Source: Elephas maximus indicus
Taxonomy: Eukaryota; Chordata; Mammalia; Proboscidea; Elephantidae
Assembly (NCBI RefSeq): GCF_024166365.1
Contig: NC_064826.1
Location: forward strand, 65,381,001 to 65,445,000
Length of the DNA stretch: 64,000 nucleotides
Reading direction: 5' to 3'
Part shown: piece by piece, positions 11,373-23,526 of the stretch
How the letters are laid out: every line of letters starts with the position of its first letter
Position numbering within the stretch: the first letter of the stretch is position 1
Program-made: the position numbers and the translations under genes
Notes under the pieces: generated by a model
Databases searched by the model: none
Told to the model about the DNA's origin: nothing
What the model saw: the letters and a program-made list of their open reading frames with translations, nothing else

Positions 11373-12177
11373 AGAAAGATAAAGGGTAACTGAAAATATA
11401 AATCCACATGGGCATGACCTGTATTTGGGAGTCCCCTGGGGATGTTTGCAAAGAAGAAAGAATCTGTATTTTGTCTCCCTTCTCTTATCAGTTAAGCCCC
11501 TTGCTCAAGCAGAGCTGTTTTGCAGGGACCTGCTGTAGCACACAGACTGCAGACCTGGGTAGAGATCGCAAGTGGTTTATGTTAGAGGAAATACCGGCTC
11601 CTCACTTGCTGGAGGGCTTTTTTCCTGGGCTCTGTCCCACCCCTGTCCTTTGTGCCCTCTGAGCACACAGCAAAAGGGCAGCCTGGCATCTGCAGAGGTG
11701 AGCAGAGGGAGGCCCTTTGAAAGACAAATGCTAAAAATCAATCACATTCTAGCTTCGAAGCCCCAAGACGATTCTGCTGAGGGAATGAGGGAGAGTGTGA
11801 AAAATGAATCTGCCTTATAGGTTAACTGTGTTTCTATCATGCTGTGACTGTTGATGGTTATATTTGGGCAGGCATATTCTAATCTCTTGATGTATCAGTG
11901 CCTACACCAGTATGTTATAATCTGTGGTTTTGAAGATGGCTTTACCTCCAGTTTGTCCTCAGTGAGCGTAGGTGTGGTAGAAAGGACTCTGCCCCTCATT
12001 TCCACACTAGGTAAACTTGGGGGTTGTTCAGGAGCCTGTGGTTGCAGCCTCATTTTAAGGCATGAGATTGTACATGGGTGGCCACTTTGCTATGGGGCTG
12101 CCAGTACTCTGCTCAAAGTGGGAGTCTTTCCTGTTACTTTCCAGGGTGAACTATTTAGAACTCTCCCTACCCCTAAA

Positions 12178-12408
12178 ACCAAAAAAAAAAAAAAACAGTT
12201 GACCACTCCCAAGCAAAGGTGGCCATCAAATTGACTCATGGCGACCCCATGTGTTGCAGAGTAGAACTGTGCTTCACAGAGTTTTCATCGCTGTGCCCTT
12301 TGAGAAGCAGATTACCAGGCCTTTCTTCTGAGGTACCTCTGAGTGAGTTCAAACCACCTTTCAGTTAGTAGCTGAGCACTTGACTGTTCGCACCACCAGT
12401 GACTCCTC
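12178..12408 (-). mobile_element. AfroSINE, long form, reverse
   Basis: An A17 tail precedes the diverged SINE body. The middle segment 'gaagcagattaccaggcctt' marks the long subfamily. Confidence 0.85.
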
Positions 12409-14299
12409 CTTCCTTTCCCCAAAGTTCTATAAAACGACTTCAAGATGTACCTCAGCATACCCTAATCTATATCCTATGATCTGTCCTATTCCTATTTCTT
12501 CATTTTCCTTCCCCGGGGGCAGCAGCTAGGGCACCCTGTTGCCACCCATCTGCACACATTTCCATCTAGGAGAGGTGAGTTGCAGGCGCACTTCCATTCC
12601 GGGGGTCCGCTGGATTCTAGCAGCTGGTGGGTGGGCTGGGAGCCTGATGTACCAGTTGATGATTATAGGAGATGCAGATGAAATTGACTGAGAAACCAAG
12701 GATGACTGCTTCACATAATAAATGGGTAGGAGACATTGTCTGGGTGCTATTGGGAATTTGGGAGGAAGAAAACAATCAACAAGCAAATGCATTTCCATAT
12801 CAGAAACGTGACATATTATAGATGAGTTCAGGGTATTCTTCCCTTCCTTGTGATTTGTGAAGCAGCTTTGGAGCTAAACCTATTCTGCGTTCACAAAGAC
12901 AAAGACAGATGGAAACCCTGCATTGCAGACATCCCGAGTCCATTAGCTTGGACTGAGGCAGGCAACTTATGGCTCTAGCAGGCTGAAAAAGTGGCAGTTT
13001 TCTCATCTGGAAAATGAAAGGCTTGGACTGGATAATCTTCCTTCCAGCGCTAACATTCTCTGTTTCTTTGATTTTACATCAAAATGGTGTTTTCTTAATC
13101 AGCTCTCTCTGCTTCCTTTCTGAGGTCATTTTTCTTTCCATTGCAGAAGCAGGCTTGAGTTTCCAAGCAATTGCTGCGTATAGCTGCTTAATCTGTGCTG
13201 CTAATCGGCAGGCAAAACACATCCTGGGTTTTAGATTTGGAACCAGCTTCTTTCTGAGGCAGAGAGAAAAGACTGTCTTTGCGAATTGCCTGTTGAGGAA
13301 ATTTGAGAATTAAAAGAACTGATTAAGGATTTGTATTCATGTGATTCAATCAGTTATCAAAGGCAGGTTGCATACCACAGGGCTTAAAAACTGCTTGGAA
13401 CACAACACAATATCCAAAACTAAATAGAAATGGAGAAATAGCTATTTAGGCATGTAATGTGTGTACATCTATCTACACACACACACAAACACGCAGGTAC
13501 AGATGCCACACACCCCTTAGAGGCATGAGGTTGATGCTCTTCAGCCCAGGCTGTCTGTAATACAATTTTAGCTTGAAAGTTGATATCACCAAATACCTTC
13601 CTTCTCAGGGTCTGGAATTTCAAATTCAAATCTTACAACCTAATTCTATTAAGTACAGATTTCCATATAAATTCGAACAATCCTTTAAACAATCCTCACT
13701 CCATTAAAACTTATTGCGAATTGAGTTTGGGTTTCTTTTTTAAAAGAGGATTAGGGTAAGTGAAGAGGTGGGAGGAAGAGAAAACAAGATGGCCCTAGAA
13801 TTTTGAATGGGCATAGAAAAGGGATTGTGTGGGTGCGGGTAGGTGTAGACAGAGGGTGGAGGGAGGGCTGCAGAAACACAGACTTCAGTCTGGGTTCGTT
13901 CATTCCTGGGGAACTAATCAGCACTGTGTATGACCCTACGAACGGCCTCTTTAAATAAAATTATTTTCCTGTAGACATGGGGATAATAGTTTAATTTTAC
14001 TTTTTTTTTATGAAGAGTTATGCAAGCAAGATACTAAATTTAAAAGTTACAAAGGGGGTATCCAGGGACAAGTAAATTTATGTCCTTGTCCCCCAGCCTC
14101 CCAGGTCTTCCTGGGGGTTTCCAGGGTTCATAACTCCAGGGACCACCATTCACAAAGAGTACAACAGAAATGATGTCCTTGGAGCTAGGCAATACAATGG
14201 CCCTGATAGGGCATTTCACTCAATGAGCAATTACACTTGTATGATGAATACCAAGGAATAAAATTGTTGGGTCAAATAGGATACACTTTTTAAGCTGTG
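12409..14299. other. Intron 1 stretch with minor old repeats
   Basis: Mostly unassigned. 12995-13075 ('ctcatctggaaaatgaaagg...') resembles a MIR-family end. A short CA-rich run lies near 13475-13495, and 14040-14299 may be an eroded L1 3' fragment. No coding exon is supported. Confidence 0.4.
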
Positions 14300-15403
14300 A
14301 TTGTTGTTAGGTGCTGTCAAGTCGTTCCTGACTCACAGTGACCTATGCGCAACAGAAAGAAACACTGTGAGGTCCTGCTCCATCCTCAAAATTGTTGCTA
14401 TGTTTGAGCCCATTTTCTTCAGCCACTGTGTCAACCCACCTCATTGGGGATTTTCCTGTTTTATGCCGACCCTCCACTTTACCAAACATGATGTCCTTCC
14501 TGATAACCTGTCCAAAGTAAGCAAGATGAAATCTCACTATCCTCGCTTCTAAGGAACATTCTGACACTGCTCCTTCCAAGCAGATTTGTTTGTTCTTCTG
14601 GCAGTTCATGGTATATTCAATATTCTTCATGAACACCATAATTTAAATGCATCAATTTTACTTTAATCTTCCTTTTTCATTGACCAGCTTTTGCATGCAT
14701 ATGAGATGATTGAATATACCATGGCTTGAATTTTTTTTTTTTTTGAGTCAGGCACACCTTAGTCTTCAAGGTGACATCTTTGCTTTTTTAACACTTTGAA
14801 GAGGTCTTTTGCAGCAGATTCATCCAATGCAATATATTGTTTGATTTCTTGACTGTTGCTTCCATGGGTGTTGATTGTGGATCCAAATAAAATAAAATCC
14901 TTGACAACTTCAATCTTTTCTCCATTTATCCTGATGTTGCTCATTCGTCCTGTTGTGAGGATTTTTGTTTTCTTTACGTTGAGGTGTAATCCATACTGAA
15001 GGCTATGGTCTTTGACCTTTGGTAAGTGCTTCAGGTCCTCTTTGCTTTCAGCAAGCAAGGTGGTGTCATCTACATATCACAAGTTGTTAATTAGTCTTCC
15101 TCCAATCCTGATGCCCCGTTCTTCTTCATATAGTCCAGTTTCTCAGATTATTTGCTCAGCATACAGATTAATAAGTATACTGAAAGGATGCAACACTGAC
15201 ACACACCTTTCCTGATTTTAAACCATGTAGTATTTTTTTTCTAGTATCACTTTGTTCTTTTTGAACAATTACCTCTTTGCCTATGTACAGATTCCTCATG
15301 AGCACAATTAAGCCTTCTGGAATTCCCATTCTTCCCAATGTTATCCATAATTTCTTATGATCCACACAGCCACATGCCTTTTAAAAGTCAGTAAAACACA
15401 GTG

Positions 15404-15915
15404 TCTTGGACTGAATTTTGTCCCCTCAAAATGTGTGTCAACTTGCCTAGTCCATGATTCCCAGTATTGTGTGATTGTCCACCATTTTGTGATCTGATGT
15501 GATTTTCCTATGTGTTGTAAATCCTACCTCTAAGATGTTAATGAGGTGGGATTAGTGGCAGTTACGTTGATGAAGCAGGACTCAGTCTACAGGATTAGGT
15601 TGTGTTTTAAGCCAATCTCTTTTGAAATATAAAAGAGAGAAGCAAGCAGAGTCATGGGGACCTCATATCATCAAGAAAGTAGAGTCAGGAGTGCGTGTCC
15701 TTTGGACCTGGGATCCCTGCACTGAGAAGCTCCTAGAGCAGAGGAAGATTGATGACAAGGACCTTCCTCCAGAGCTGACAGAGAAAGACTTTACCTGGGG
15801 CTGGCACCCTGAATTTGGACTTTTAGCCTCCTAGACTGTGAGCGAATAAATTTCTCTTTGATAAAGCCATCTACTTGTGGTATTTCTGTTATAGCAGCAC
15901 TAGATAACTAAGACA
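15404..15915 (+). mobile_element. MaLR-like solo LTR inside RTE
   Basis: The 512-bp element starts TGTCTTGGACTG and ends CTAAGACA, with a direct 5-bp target duplication CACAG at 15399-15403 and 15916-15920. It has an AATAAA signal at 15845-15850 near its 3' end, followed by text typical of ERVL-MaLR LTR ends ('ttatagcagcactagataac'). No internal region is present, so it is a solo LTR or a non-autonomous copy. The 70-codon ORF inside it is not a gene. Confidence 0.8.
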
Positions 15916-16684
15916 CACAGGTAAACATCTTTCTGTTATTCTCTGCTTTCAGCCAAGATCCATCTGACATCAGCAGTGATAGCCCTTGTTCCATGCCTTC
16001 TTCTGAATCTGGCTTGAAGTTCTGGCAGTTCCCTATCAATGTACTGCTGCAACCATTTTTGAACTACCTTCGGCATAATTTTACTTGCATGTGATATTAA
16101 TGATATTGTTCAATAATTTCTGCATTCTGTTGAATCACCTTTCTTTGGAATGGCCATGAATATGGATCTCTTCTCGTCAATTGGTCAGGTAGCTTATCTT
16201 CCAAATTTCTTGGCATAGAACAGTGAGCACTTGTAGCATTGTATCTGTTTGTTGAAACATTTCAGTTGGTATTCTGTCAGTTCCTGGAGCCTTGTTTTTC
16301 ACCAATGCTTTCAGTACTCCTTGGATTTTTTCCTTCAGTATCATAGGTCCTTGATCATATGCTACCTCCTAAAATGGATGCGTGTTGACCAATTTTATTT
16401 GGTACAGTGACTGTGTATTCCTTCCATCTTCTTTTGATGCTTCTTGCATTGTTCAATTTTTTGCCCATAGAATCCTTCAGTATTGCAACTCGAGACTTGA
16501 ATTTTTTCTTCAGTTCTTTCAGTTTGAGAAATTCCAAGTGTATACTTTCCTTTGGGTTTTCTTACTCTAGGTTTTTGCACATTTCATTATAATACTTTGT
16601 CTTCTCGTACTGCTCTTTGAAATCTTCTGTTCAGCTCTTTACTCCATCATTTCTTCCTTTCATTTTAGCTACTCTGCATTCAAG

Positions 16685-17863
16685 GACGTGGAACCAGGGA
16701 TATCATTGCTGATGTCAGATGGATCCTGGCTGAAAGCAGAGAATACCAGAAGGATGTTTACCTGTGTTTTATTGACTATGCAAAGGCATTTGACTGTGTG
16801 GATCATAATAAATTATGGATAACATTGCAAAAAATGGGAATTCCAGAAAACTTAATTGTGCCCATGAAGAACCTTTACATAGATCAAGAGACAGTTGTTC
16901 GGACAGAACAAGAGGATACTGATTGATTTAAAGTCAGGAAAGGTGTGCATCAGGGTTGTATTCTTTCACCATACCTATTCAATCTGTATGCTGAGCAAAT
17001 AATACAAGCAGCTGGACTGTATGAAGAAGAACGGGGCATCAGGATTGGAGGAAGACTCATTAAGAACCTGCATTATGCAGATGACACAACCTTGCTTGCT
17101 GAAAGTGAAGAGGACTTGAAGCACTTACTAATGAAGATCAAAGACCACACCCTTCAGTATGGATTGCACCTCAACATAAAGAAAACAAAAATCCTCACAA
17201 CTGGACCAATGAGCAACATCATGATAAATAGAGAAAAGATTGAAGTTGTCAAGGATTTCATTTTACTTGGATCCACAATCAATTCCCATGGAAGCATCAG
17301 TCAAGAAATCAAATGACGTGCTGCATTGGGTAAATCTGCTGCAAAGGACCTCTTTAAAGTTTTGAAAAGCGAAGGTGTCACCTTGAAGACTAAGGTGCTC
17401 CTGACCCAAGCCATGATATTTTCAATCACATCATATGCATGTGAAAGCTGGACAATGAACAAGGAAGAGCGAAGAAGAATTGGCACCTTTGAATTGTGGT
17501 GCTGGTGAAGAATATTGAATATACCATGGACTGCCAAAAGAACGGACAAATCTGTCTTAGAAGAAGTACAACCAGAAAGCTCCTTAGAAGCAAGGATGGC
17601 GAGACTGCGTCTTACATACTTTGGACATGTTGTCAGGAGGGATCAGTCCCTGGAGAAGGACATCATACTTGGCAGAGTACAGGGTCAGCAGAAAAGAGGA
17701 AGACCCTCAATGAGGTGGATTGACACAGTGGCTGCAACAATGAGCTCAAGCATAACAACGATTGTAAAGATGGCTCAGGACCAGGCAGTGTTTCGTTCTG
17801 TTGTGCATAAGGTAGCTATGAGTCGGAACCAACTCGACGGCACCTAACAACAACAACAACACA
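16685..17863 (+). mobile_element. Second RTE copy, 5'-truncated, inserted into the first
   Basis: This 1.18-kb copy starts within the RT domain and ends in a (CAA)n tail. It is flanked by an 8-bp duplication, CATTCAAG (16677-16684) and CATTTAAG (17864-17871). RT motif YADD is at 17074-17085. In-frame stops include a TGA at 17314-17316. The outer RTE resumes immediately after the duplication, so this copy arrived later. Confidence 0.92.
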
Positions 17864-19394
17864 CATTTAAGAACAAATTCCAGAGTCCCTTCTGACATAC
17901 ATTTTGGTCTTTTCTTTCTTTTTATTGATCTTTTGCTTTCTTCATGTATGATGTCCTCCATGTCATCCCAAACTCTTCTGGTCTTCTGTCATTAGTGTTC
18001 AGTGTTTTGAGTCTATATTGAGATGGTCTTTCAATTCAGGTGGGATATACTCAAAGTCTTACTTTGGCTCTCATAGACTTGTTTTAATTTTCTTCAGCTT
18101 CAACTTGAATTTGTGTACGGGCAATTGATGGTCTGTTCCACAGTCGGCCTCTGGCCTTGTACTGACTGATAATATTGAGCCTTTCCATTATCTCTTTCCA
18201 CAGATGTAGTCATTTGATTCCTGTGTATTCCATTTGACGAGGTCCAGTGTATAGTCACTGGTTATGTTGTTGAAAAAAAGTACTTGCAATGAATAATTCA
18301 TTGGTCTTACAAAATTCTGTCATGCGATTTCAGGCATCATTTCTATCACTAAGGCCATATTTTCCAACTACCAATTCTCCTTTGTTTCCAACTTTCACAT
18401 TCCAATCAGCAGTAATTATCAATGCATCTTGATAACATCTTTGATCAATTTCAGAAAAATCTTCAATTTCTTCATCTTTGGCCTTAGTGGTTGATGCATA
18501 AGTTTGAATAATAGTGGTGTTAACTGGTTTTCCTTGTAGGCATATGGGTATTATCCTATCACTGACAGAGTTGTACTTCGGGGTAGATCTTGAAATGTTC
18601 TTTTTGACGATGAATTCAGCACCGTTCCTTTTCAATCTGTCATTCCCAACATAACAGACCATACGACTGTCTGATTCAGAATGCCAATACCAATGCATTT
18701 CAGCTCACTAATTCAGAGGATATTAATCATGTCTTGCTCTGTTTCATTTGTGATGACTTCCAATTTTCCTAGATTCATACTTTGTATATTCCTCATTCTG
18801 ATTACTAATGGATGTTTGCAGCTGCTTCTTCTCATTTTGAATTGTGTCATATCAGCAAATGAAGGCCTTGAAAGCTTTGTTTCATCTGTATCATTAAGGT
18901 TGACTCTACTTTGAGGAGGCAACTCTAGCACGATCGTATTTTGAGTGCCGTCCAAACTGAGGAGGTCATCTTCTGGCACCATACTAGACAATGTTCCGCT
19001 GCTGTCCATAAGGTTTTTACTGGCCAGTTTTTTCAGAAGTAGATCTCCAGGCCCTTCTTCCCAGTCTGTCTTAGCCTAGAAGCTCCGCTGAAATTTGTGC
19101 ACCATGGATGACCCTGCTGTTATTTGAAATACTGGTGGCATAGCTTCCATCATCACAGCAACACACAAGCCACCACAGTACGACAAATTGACAGACAAGA
19201 GGTGATGAGTTGTGATAGCTACTGGCAAATTAGAAGCTGCATAAATTTACACTCCCCCCAGCAATATAGGAGAAAGCCTCTTTCCAAACACTGGAAGGGC
19301 CCTTTAAGAAGGTATACTTGGATAGGGTGGAGCAAGGAGAGAACAGTTTCACCTTCCTTCTGATATCTTGAGTGAGCCCCATGTCTTCTAAGAG

Positions 19395-19650
19395 GCACAC
19401 TTACTGAGTGCTTACTGTATACTAGGTACTGTCCTAAGCACTTCCCACATATTGGCTCATTTAATCCTCGCAATGACCCTATGAAGTAAGTATTTTCATA
19501 TCCGCATTATACAGATAGGGCAATTGAGACACAGAGTGGTCAACCAGCTTGCTCAGGGCCTGTAGCTAGGAGTTATGAACATGGATAGTCTGGTGCCTGA
19601 GCTCAGCCCCCTCAGATACTATTTTCCCCTTTCTCAGCTCAAGATCAGAA
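19395..19650 (-). repeat. MIR SINE, reverse
   Basis: The pattern 'gagtgcttactgtatactag' ... 'cagatagggcaattgagaca' is the reverse MIR core, moderately diverged. Confidence 0.85.
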
Positions 19651-20506
19651 TGAGTACGTGACAACCATGTAGGATATAATAGTGGTATGTACGTAGTGTT
19701 TTTCACTCAAGTAAAAGAATTTTAGTACCTAATCTGATCACGAGGCCTATTTTCAATGTGGTCATCATCCTCAGAGAGCCCTCCAGACACTCAGCATTTC
19801 TTACAAAAGGTCATCCCCAGAAGTAATCACAGTATTTTGGATTTATTTTGCCCTCATCTAATCAGTGAAGAATACAACTTTTACTTCGCTTGTTCTGGGC
19901 ACTGTACTTTTTTAAATGTAGCTTAAGATTGTATTATCATTTTTGGCAGCTCCATTGCACTGTTGGCTCATTTTGAGATTACCATCAACTCAAACCCCTA
20001 GGTCTTTTCTCAAATAAATTGCCACTAAAACATATTCTGCTTAGCTTATACCGGTATAACAAAATTTTAATAACCTAAAACCAAACTTTTGACTTACCCA
20101 TGTTAAAATTTACTTTGTTGTTACAGCCCTAGAGTCTCTTCTGGACTCTCGAGCTATCGCTACATCTTCATCTTGTCCTAAATATTCCATCCTTCTGTAC
20201 TTATTTTCCCTTCCTGCTATAGTGAGCTTAGGTTCCATGGCTATAGATATTGACATTGGAAGAAAGTTTATAAAAGATCACTGTTATAGCTTGTCAAAAA
20301 CAGCAATCGTTGGAGACTTGTAAAGAAAAGATCTAGCTCAGTATATAGAAGCCAGAGGTCAGAGGAAGAAAGGAAATATGTGGGGAAGGGAGAGAAAGGG
20401 CATGAACATTTCCAACAACTAATGGGAAATTCTATCTAAGATCTCAGTTCTAAGAACAGCTGTGCTTCTCGTGACCAATTAATTTGTGTTTAGCTTGTGG
20501 GTATAT
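19651..20506. other. Intron 1 stretch, nothing assigned
   Basis: No repeat, exon or RNA gene was recognised. Confidence 0.4.
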
Positions 20507-20786
20507 GTTGTCATTGTCGTTAGGTGCCGTTGAGTCAGTTCTGACTCATAGTGACCCTATGTACGACAGAACGAAACACAGCCTGGTTCTGTGCCATCCT
20601 CATTATCGTTGTTATGTTTGACCATTGCTGCAGCCACTGTGTCAATCCATCTCTTTGAGGGTCTTCCTCTTTTTCTCTGATCCACTACTTTACCAAGCAT
20701 GATGTCCTTCTCCAGGTATTGTTCCCTCCTGATAACATGTTCAAAGTATGTGAGATGAAGTCTCACCATCCTCACTTCTAAGGAGT
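20507..20786 (-). mobile_element. RTE 3' end fragment, reverse
   Basis: It shows the RTE tail ('gtcgttaggtgccgttgagt') and about 280 bp of the C-terminal region, then stops. Confidence 0.85.
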
Positions 20787-21376
20787 GAGGTATTTGTGGG
20801 TATATGTGGTTTTTTTTTGTGTGTGTTTGTGGTTATAGCTAATTATGCAATATATCATATTTTCCTGTTTATGTTGGCTGCTAGAAAATTCAAAGGCAAA
20901 ATTGAAGTCCAGTTGTAGTGTACAGGACATGATTTATATTTTGTGGAGCTATCTTACCCTTGCTCTCTTTTTATTTTCCTTTTCCCTTATTTTCTAGATC
21001 ATTAAAAACAAACAAAAAACCTTGTTTTGTCTGAAATTTGTAAGTTGCCTTAAATTCTTTTTTTGAAAGAGACATTGTATAAACCAACAGACAGGCAAAT
21101 AAAATCTTAGCATCACAATTTTTTTTTTTAGACATTAAACACATCCACAGCTTCGATTGACAACAACAATAGGGAGAAAGAACTGCGATGGAATAAAAAT
21201 TGTAAGTTTGTCACTAACAGCTGGGGAACCATGCAAGACAAGCTCTGGGTGAGAGCGAGAAAAAAAAAAAAAAATTCCCTGAAGAGTCTCACATAACTCA
21301 GTGTGGAAATACAATCACATATATGATTCTGTGTGAAATCGAGGCAGGTAAAGTAAATAAAGGAACCCGAGGAATA
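20787..21376. other. Intron 1 stretch, low-information
   Basis: AT-rich with T and A homopolymers (near 21121-21130 and 21261-21274). Nothing else is supported. Confidence 0.4.
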
Positions 21377-22160
21377 GGCTTGCTGAAAGTGAAGAGGACT
21401 TGAAGCATTTGTTGATGAAGATCAAAAACTACAGCCTTCAGTATGGATTACACCTCAACATAAAGAAAACTAAAATCCTCATAATGGGACCAATAAGCAA
21501 CATTATGGTAAATGGAGAAAATATTTAAGTTGTCAAGGATTTCATTTTACATGGTTCTATTTTTTTTTTTTTTTACAATCAGTGCCCACAGAAGCAACAG
21601 TCAAGAAATCAAATGATGTATCACATTGGATAAATCTGTTGCAAAAGACCCCTTTCAAGTGTTAAAAGGCAAAGGTGTCACTTTGAGGACTAAGGTGTGC
21701 CTAACCCAAGCCATGGTATTTTCAATCACCTCATATGCATGCAAAAGCTGGACAATTAATAAGGAAAACTGCAGAATTGATGCATTTGAATTACTATATT
21801 GACAAAGAGTACTGAATACAGCATGGGCTGCCAGAAGAACAAACAAATCTGTCTTAGAAGAAGTATTGCCAGAATGCTCCTTAGAAGGAAGGATAGCAAG
21901 ACTTTGTCTCACTCTCTTACTTTGGGCATGCTATCAGGAGAGATCAATCCCTGGAGAAGGACATTATGCTTGGTAAAGCAGGTCAGTGAAAGAAAGGAAG
22001 ACCCTCCATGAACTGGGTTGACACGGTGGCTGCAACAATGGTTTAAATACACCTACTGTTATGAGATTGTTTCAGGACTGGGCAATGTTTCCTTCTGTTG
22101 TATGTGGGCTCCCTACGAGTTAGGATTGACTCCATGGCACCTAACAACATAACGACAAAT
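21377..22160 (+). mobile_element. RTE 3' part, sense
   Basis: It begins 'cttgctgaaagtgaagagga' in the RT region and ends in the 'cacctaacaacataacgaca' tail. A T16 run near 21561-21576 interrupts it. It lies 230 bp before ASB4 exon 2. Confidence 0.88.
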
Positions 22161-22393
22161 AATAGAAACAATGAGAGCTGGAGAAAACTTGTCCCACTTA
22201 AATGTCCCACTTAAGTACATCCAAATATGCTACTAAGCAAAACCTTTGCAGGCCCGTTAGCTATTCTTTTACAATTTCTGAATCATTTCCCCCCAATTTT
22301 ATAAATGTGACTAAAGTAAAATACTTTGTAAAAATACTCACTAAACAGGGAGAAATTCTAGACCAAGAAGTTTTCTTTCCTTTTCTTTTTCAG

Positions 22394-22693
22394 GTTATTG
22401 GTTGCCTAGTTATAAATTGAAGTCTTCCTGGGCCACGGGCCTGCATCTTTCTGTCTTGTTCGGACACCTGGAGTGTCTCCTAGTGCTGCTGGACCACAAC
22501 GCTGCAATCAACTGTAGACCCAATGGGAAAACCCCTCTCCATGTAGCTTGTGAAATGGCCAATGTGGACTGCGTTAAGATCCTCTGTGATCGTGGAGCAA
22601 AGCTCAATTGCTACTCCTTAAGTGGGCACACAGCTTTGCACTTCTGTACAACTCCAAGCTCCATTCTCTGTGCCAAGCAATTGGTTTGGAGAG
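22394..22693 (+). CDS. ASB4: ASB4 coding exon 2 (residues 63-162, first ankyrin repeats)
   Basis: The acceptor is a pyrimidine-rich tract ending in CAG at 22393 and the donor is GTAAGC at 22694. Both ends split a Gly codon after its first base, so length 300 keeps the frame. Read in frame it gives [20 protein letters not shown] and then three ankyrin repeats: about residues 74-103, 106-135 (with the canonical G-TPLHVA core) and 139-162, the last being completed by exon 3. Ankyrin repeats form the stacked helix-turn-helix surface that binds the ubiquitylation substrate. The first Met in the open frame (22402 onward) is not a start, because the reading frame enters from exon 1. No stops or frameshifts are seen. 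The exon lies between an RTE fragment (ends about 22160) and an AfroSINE (22794) only 100 bp past the donor. Confidence 0.96.
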
Positions 22694-22793
22694 GTAAGCC
22701 TTTTTGTGTGGTCGACATTTCATCTGCTCGCACACTTCTGGTTTTGAAACTTGCTGATCCCTATTTACTTACCTCAGGCAATGTAGCAATTTA

Positions 22794-22990
22794 TACCTGG
22801 GTGGTATAAACTGTTAATGTGCTTGGCTGCTAACTGAAAGGTTGGAGGTTTGAGTCCACCCAGGGCTCCCTTGGAAGAAAGGCTTTGTGATCTGCTTCAG
22901 TAGATCAGTTACTGAAACACAGTTCTAGTCTGTCACAGGTGAGGTTGCCATGTGTTGGCGTTGACTTGACAATAACTGGTAACTGGTTTT
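22794..22990 (+). mobile_element. AfroSINE, long form, sense
   Basis: The head 'gggtggtataaactgttaat' lies 100 bp after the exon 2 donor. The middle segment 'gaagaaaggctttgtgatct' marks the long subfamily. Confidence 0.85.
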
Positions 22991-22999
22991 ATTATTTGT

Positions 23000-23165
23000 A
23001 TTATGTAATAATATAAACATACTTAAAAATAAATTTATTAAAATGTATAATATAAATACGTTTTATACAAGTACATTTACATTTTAATATATAATTATAT
23101 TTTAATATATTTTATGTAAATTATATTATGTATATAATATATAAACATATATATGTAAATACATA
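23000..23165. repeat. AT-rich low-complexity tract
   Basis: This run is almost entirely A and T, with many TATA and ATAT words and several short self-complementary stretches. Confidence 0.85.
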
Positions 23166-23296
23166 TTTTTTGTTCTGTTGGCACAAGTCATTCAGTGATA
23201 ATCACATTGGAATCTTTTTTTTTTTAATTGTAAGAACTTGTTAATTTACTAATTTATTTAGCAAATATTTATTTGGTATATACTGTGTGTTGGGTA

Positions 23297-23500
23297 TGGA
23301 GTCCTAGTGGTGTAATGGTTAAAGCACTCAGCTGCTAACTGAAAGGTCAGCGATTTGAACCCACCAGCTGCTCTGCAAGAGAAAGATGTGGCAGTCTGCT
23401 TCCGTAAAGATTTATAGCCTTGGAAACCATATGGAGCAGTTCCACTCAGTCCTATAGGATTGCTGTGAGTTGGAATCCATGTTGATTTTTGGTTTGGAGC
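23297..23500 (+). mobile_element. AfroSINE, middle-insert form, sense
   Basis: It contains the insert 'gagaaagatgtggcagtctg', which distinguishes a third subfamily. The 3' end is 'ggttggagc'-flanked. Confidence 0.9.
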
Positions 23501-23526
23501 TGAATTAGATGTAGGTGGGGAGTGAA

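Larger units (their letters stand above)
14300..19206 (-). mobile_element. Full-length RTE-type LINE (about 3.2 kb) with two later insertions
   Basis: Read on the minus strand from 19206 to 14300, this is one element in three blocks: 19206-17872 (5' part with AP-type endonuclease), 16684-15921 (linker and start of RT) and 15403-14300 (RT to 3' end). Summed length is about 3.2 kb, the size expected of a complete RTE. The endonuclease relic is readable at 18698-18330, with an ADWNVKVG motif. The RT active site reads YVDD at 15076-15065. Frames are broken, so it is dead. The gaps between blocks are a MaLR-like LTR and a second RTE in the opposite orientation, each with its own target-site duplication. 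Confidence 0.88.
6261..22393 (+). other. ASB4 intron 1
   Basis: This 16.1-kb intron is bounded by the GT donor at 6261 and AG acceptor at 22393. It carries AfroSINEs, a long nested RTE block (14300-19206), two more RTE pieces and a MIR. The ORFs in it belong to transposon relics or are chance frames. No alternative coding exon with matching phase was recognised. Confidence 0.9.

Noticed and set aside
15622..15834. 70-codon ORF read as a small gene
   Set aside because: It lies wholly inside a solo LTR with a clear target duplication.
16945..17316. Intact-looking RT fragment as a host gene
   Set aside because: It is part of a 5'-truncated RTE with tail and target duplication, ended by a decayed codon.
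18330..19009. Endonuclease-like reverse ORFs as a nuclease gene
   Set aside because: They are the endonuclease part of the nested full-length RTE.
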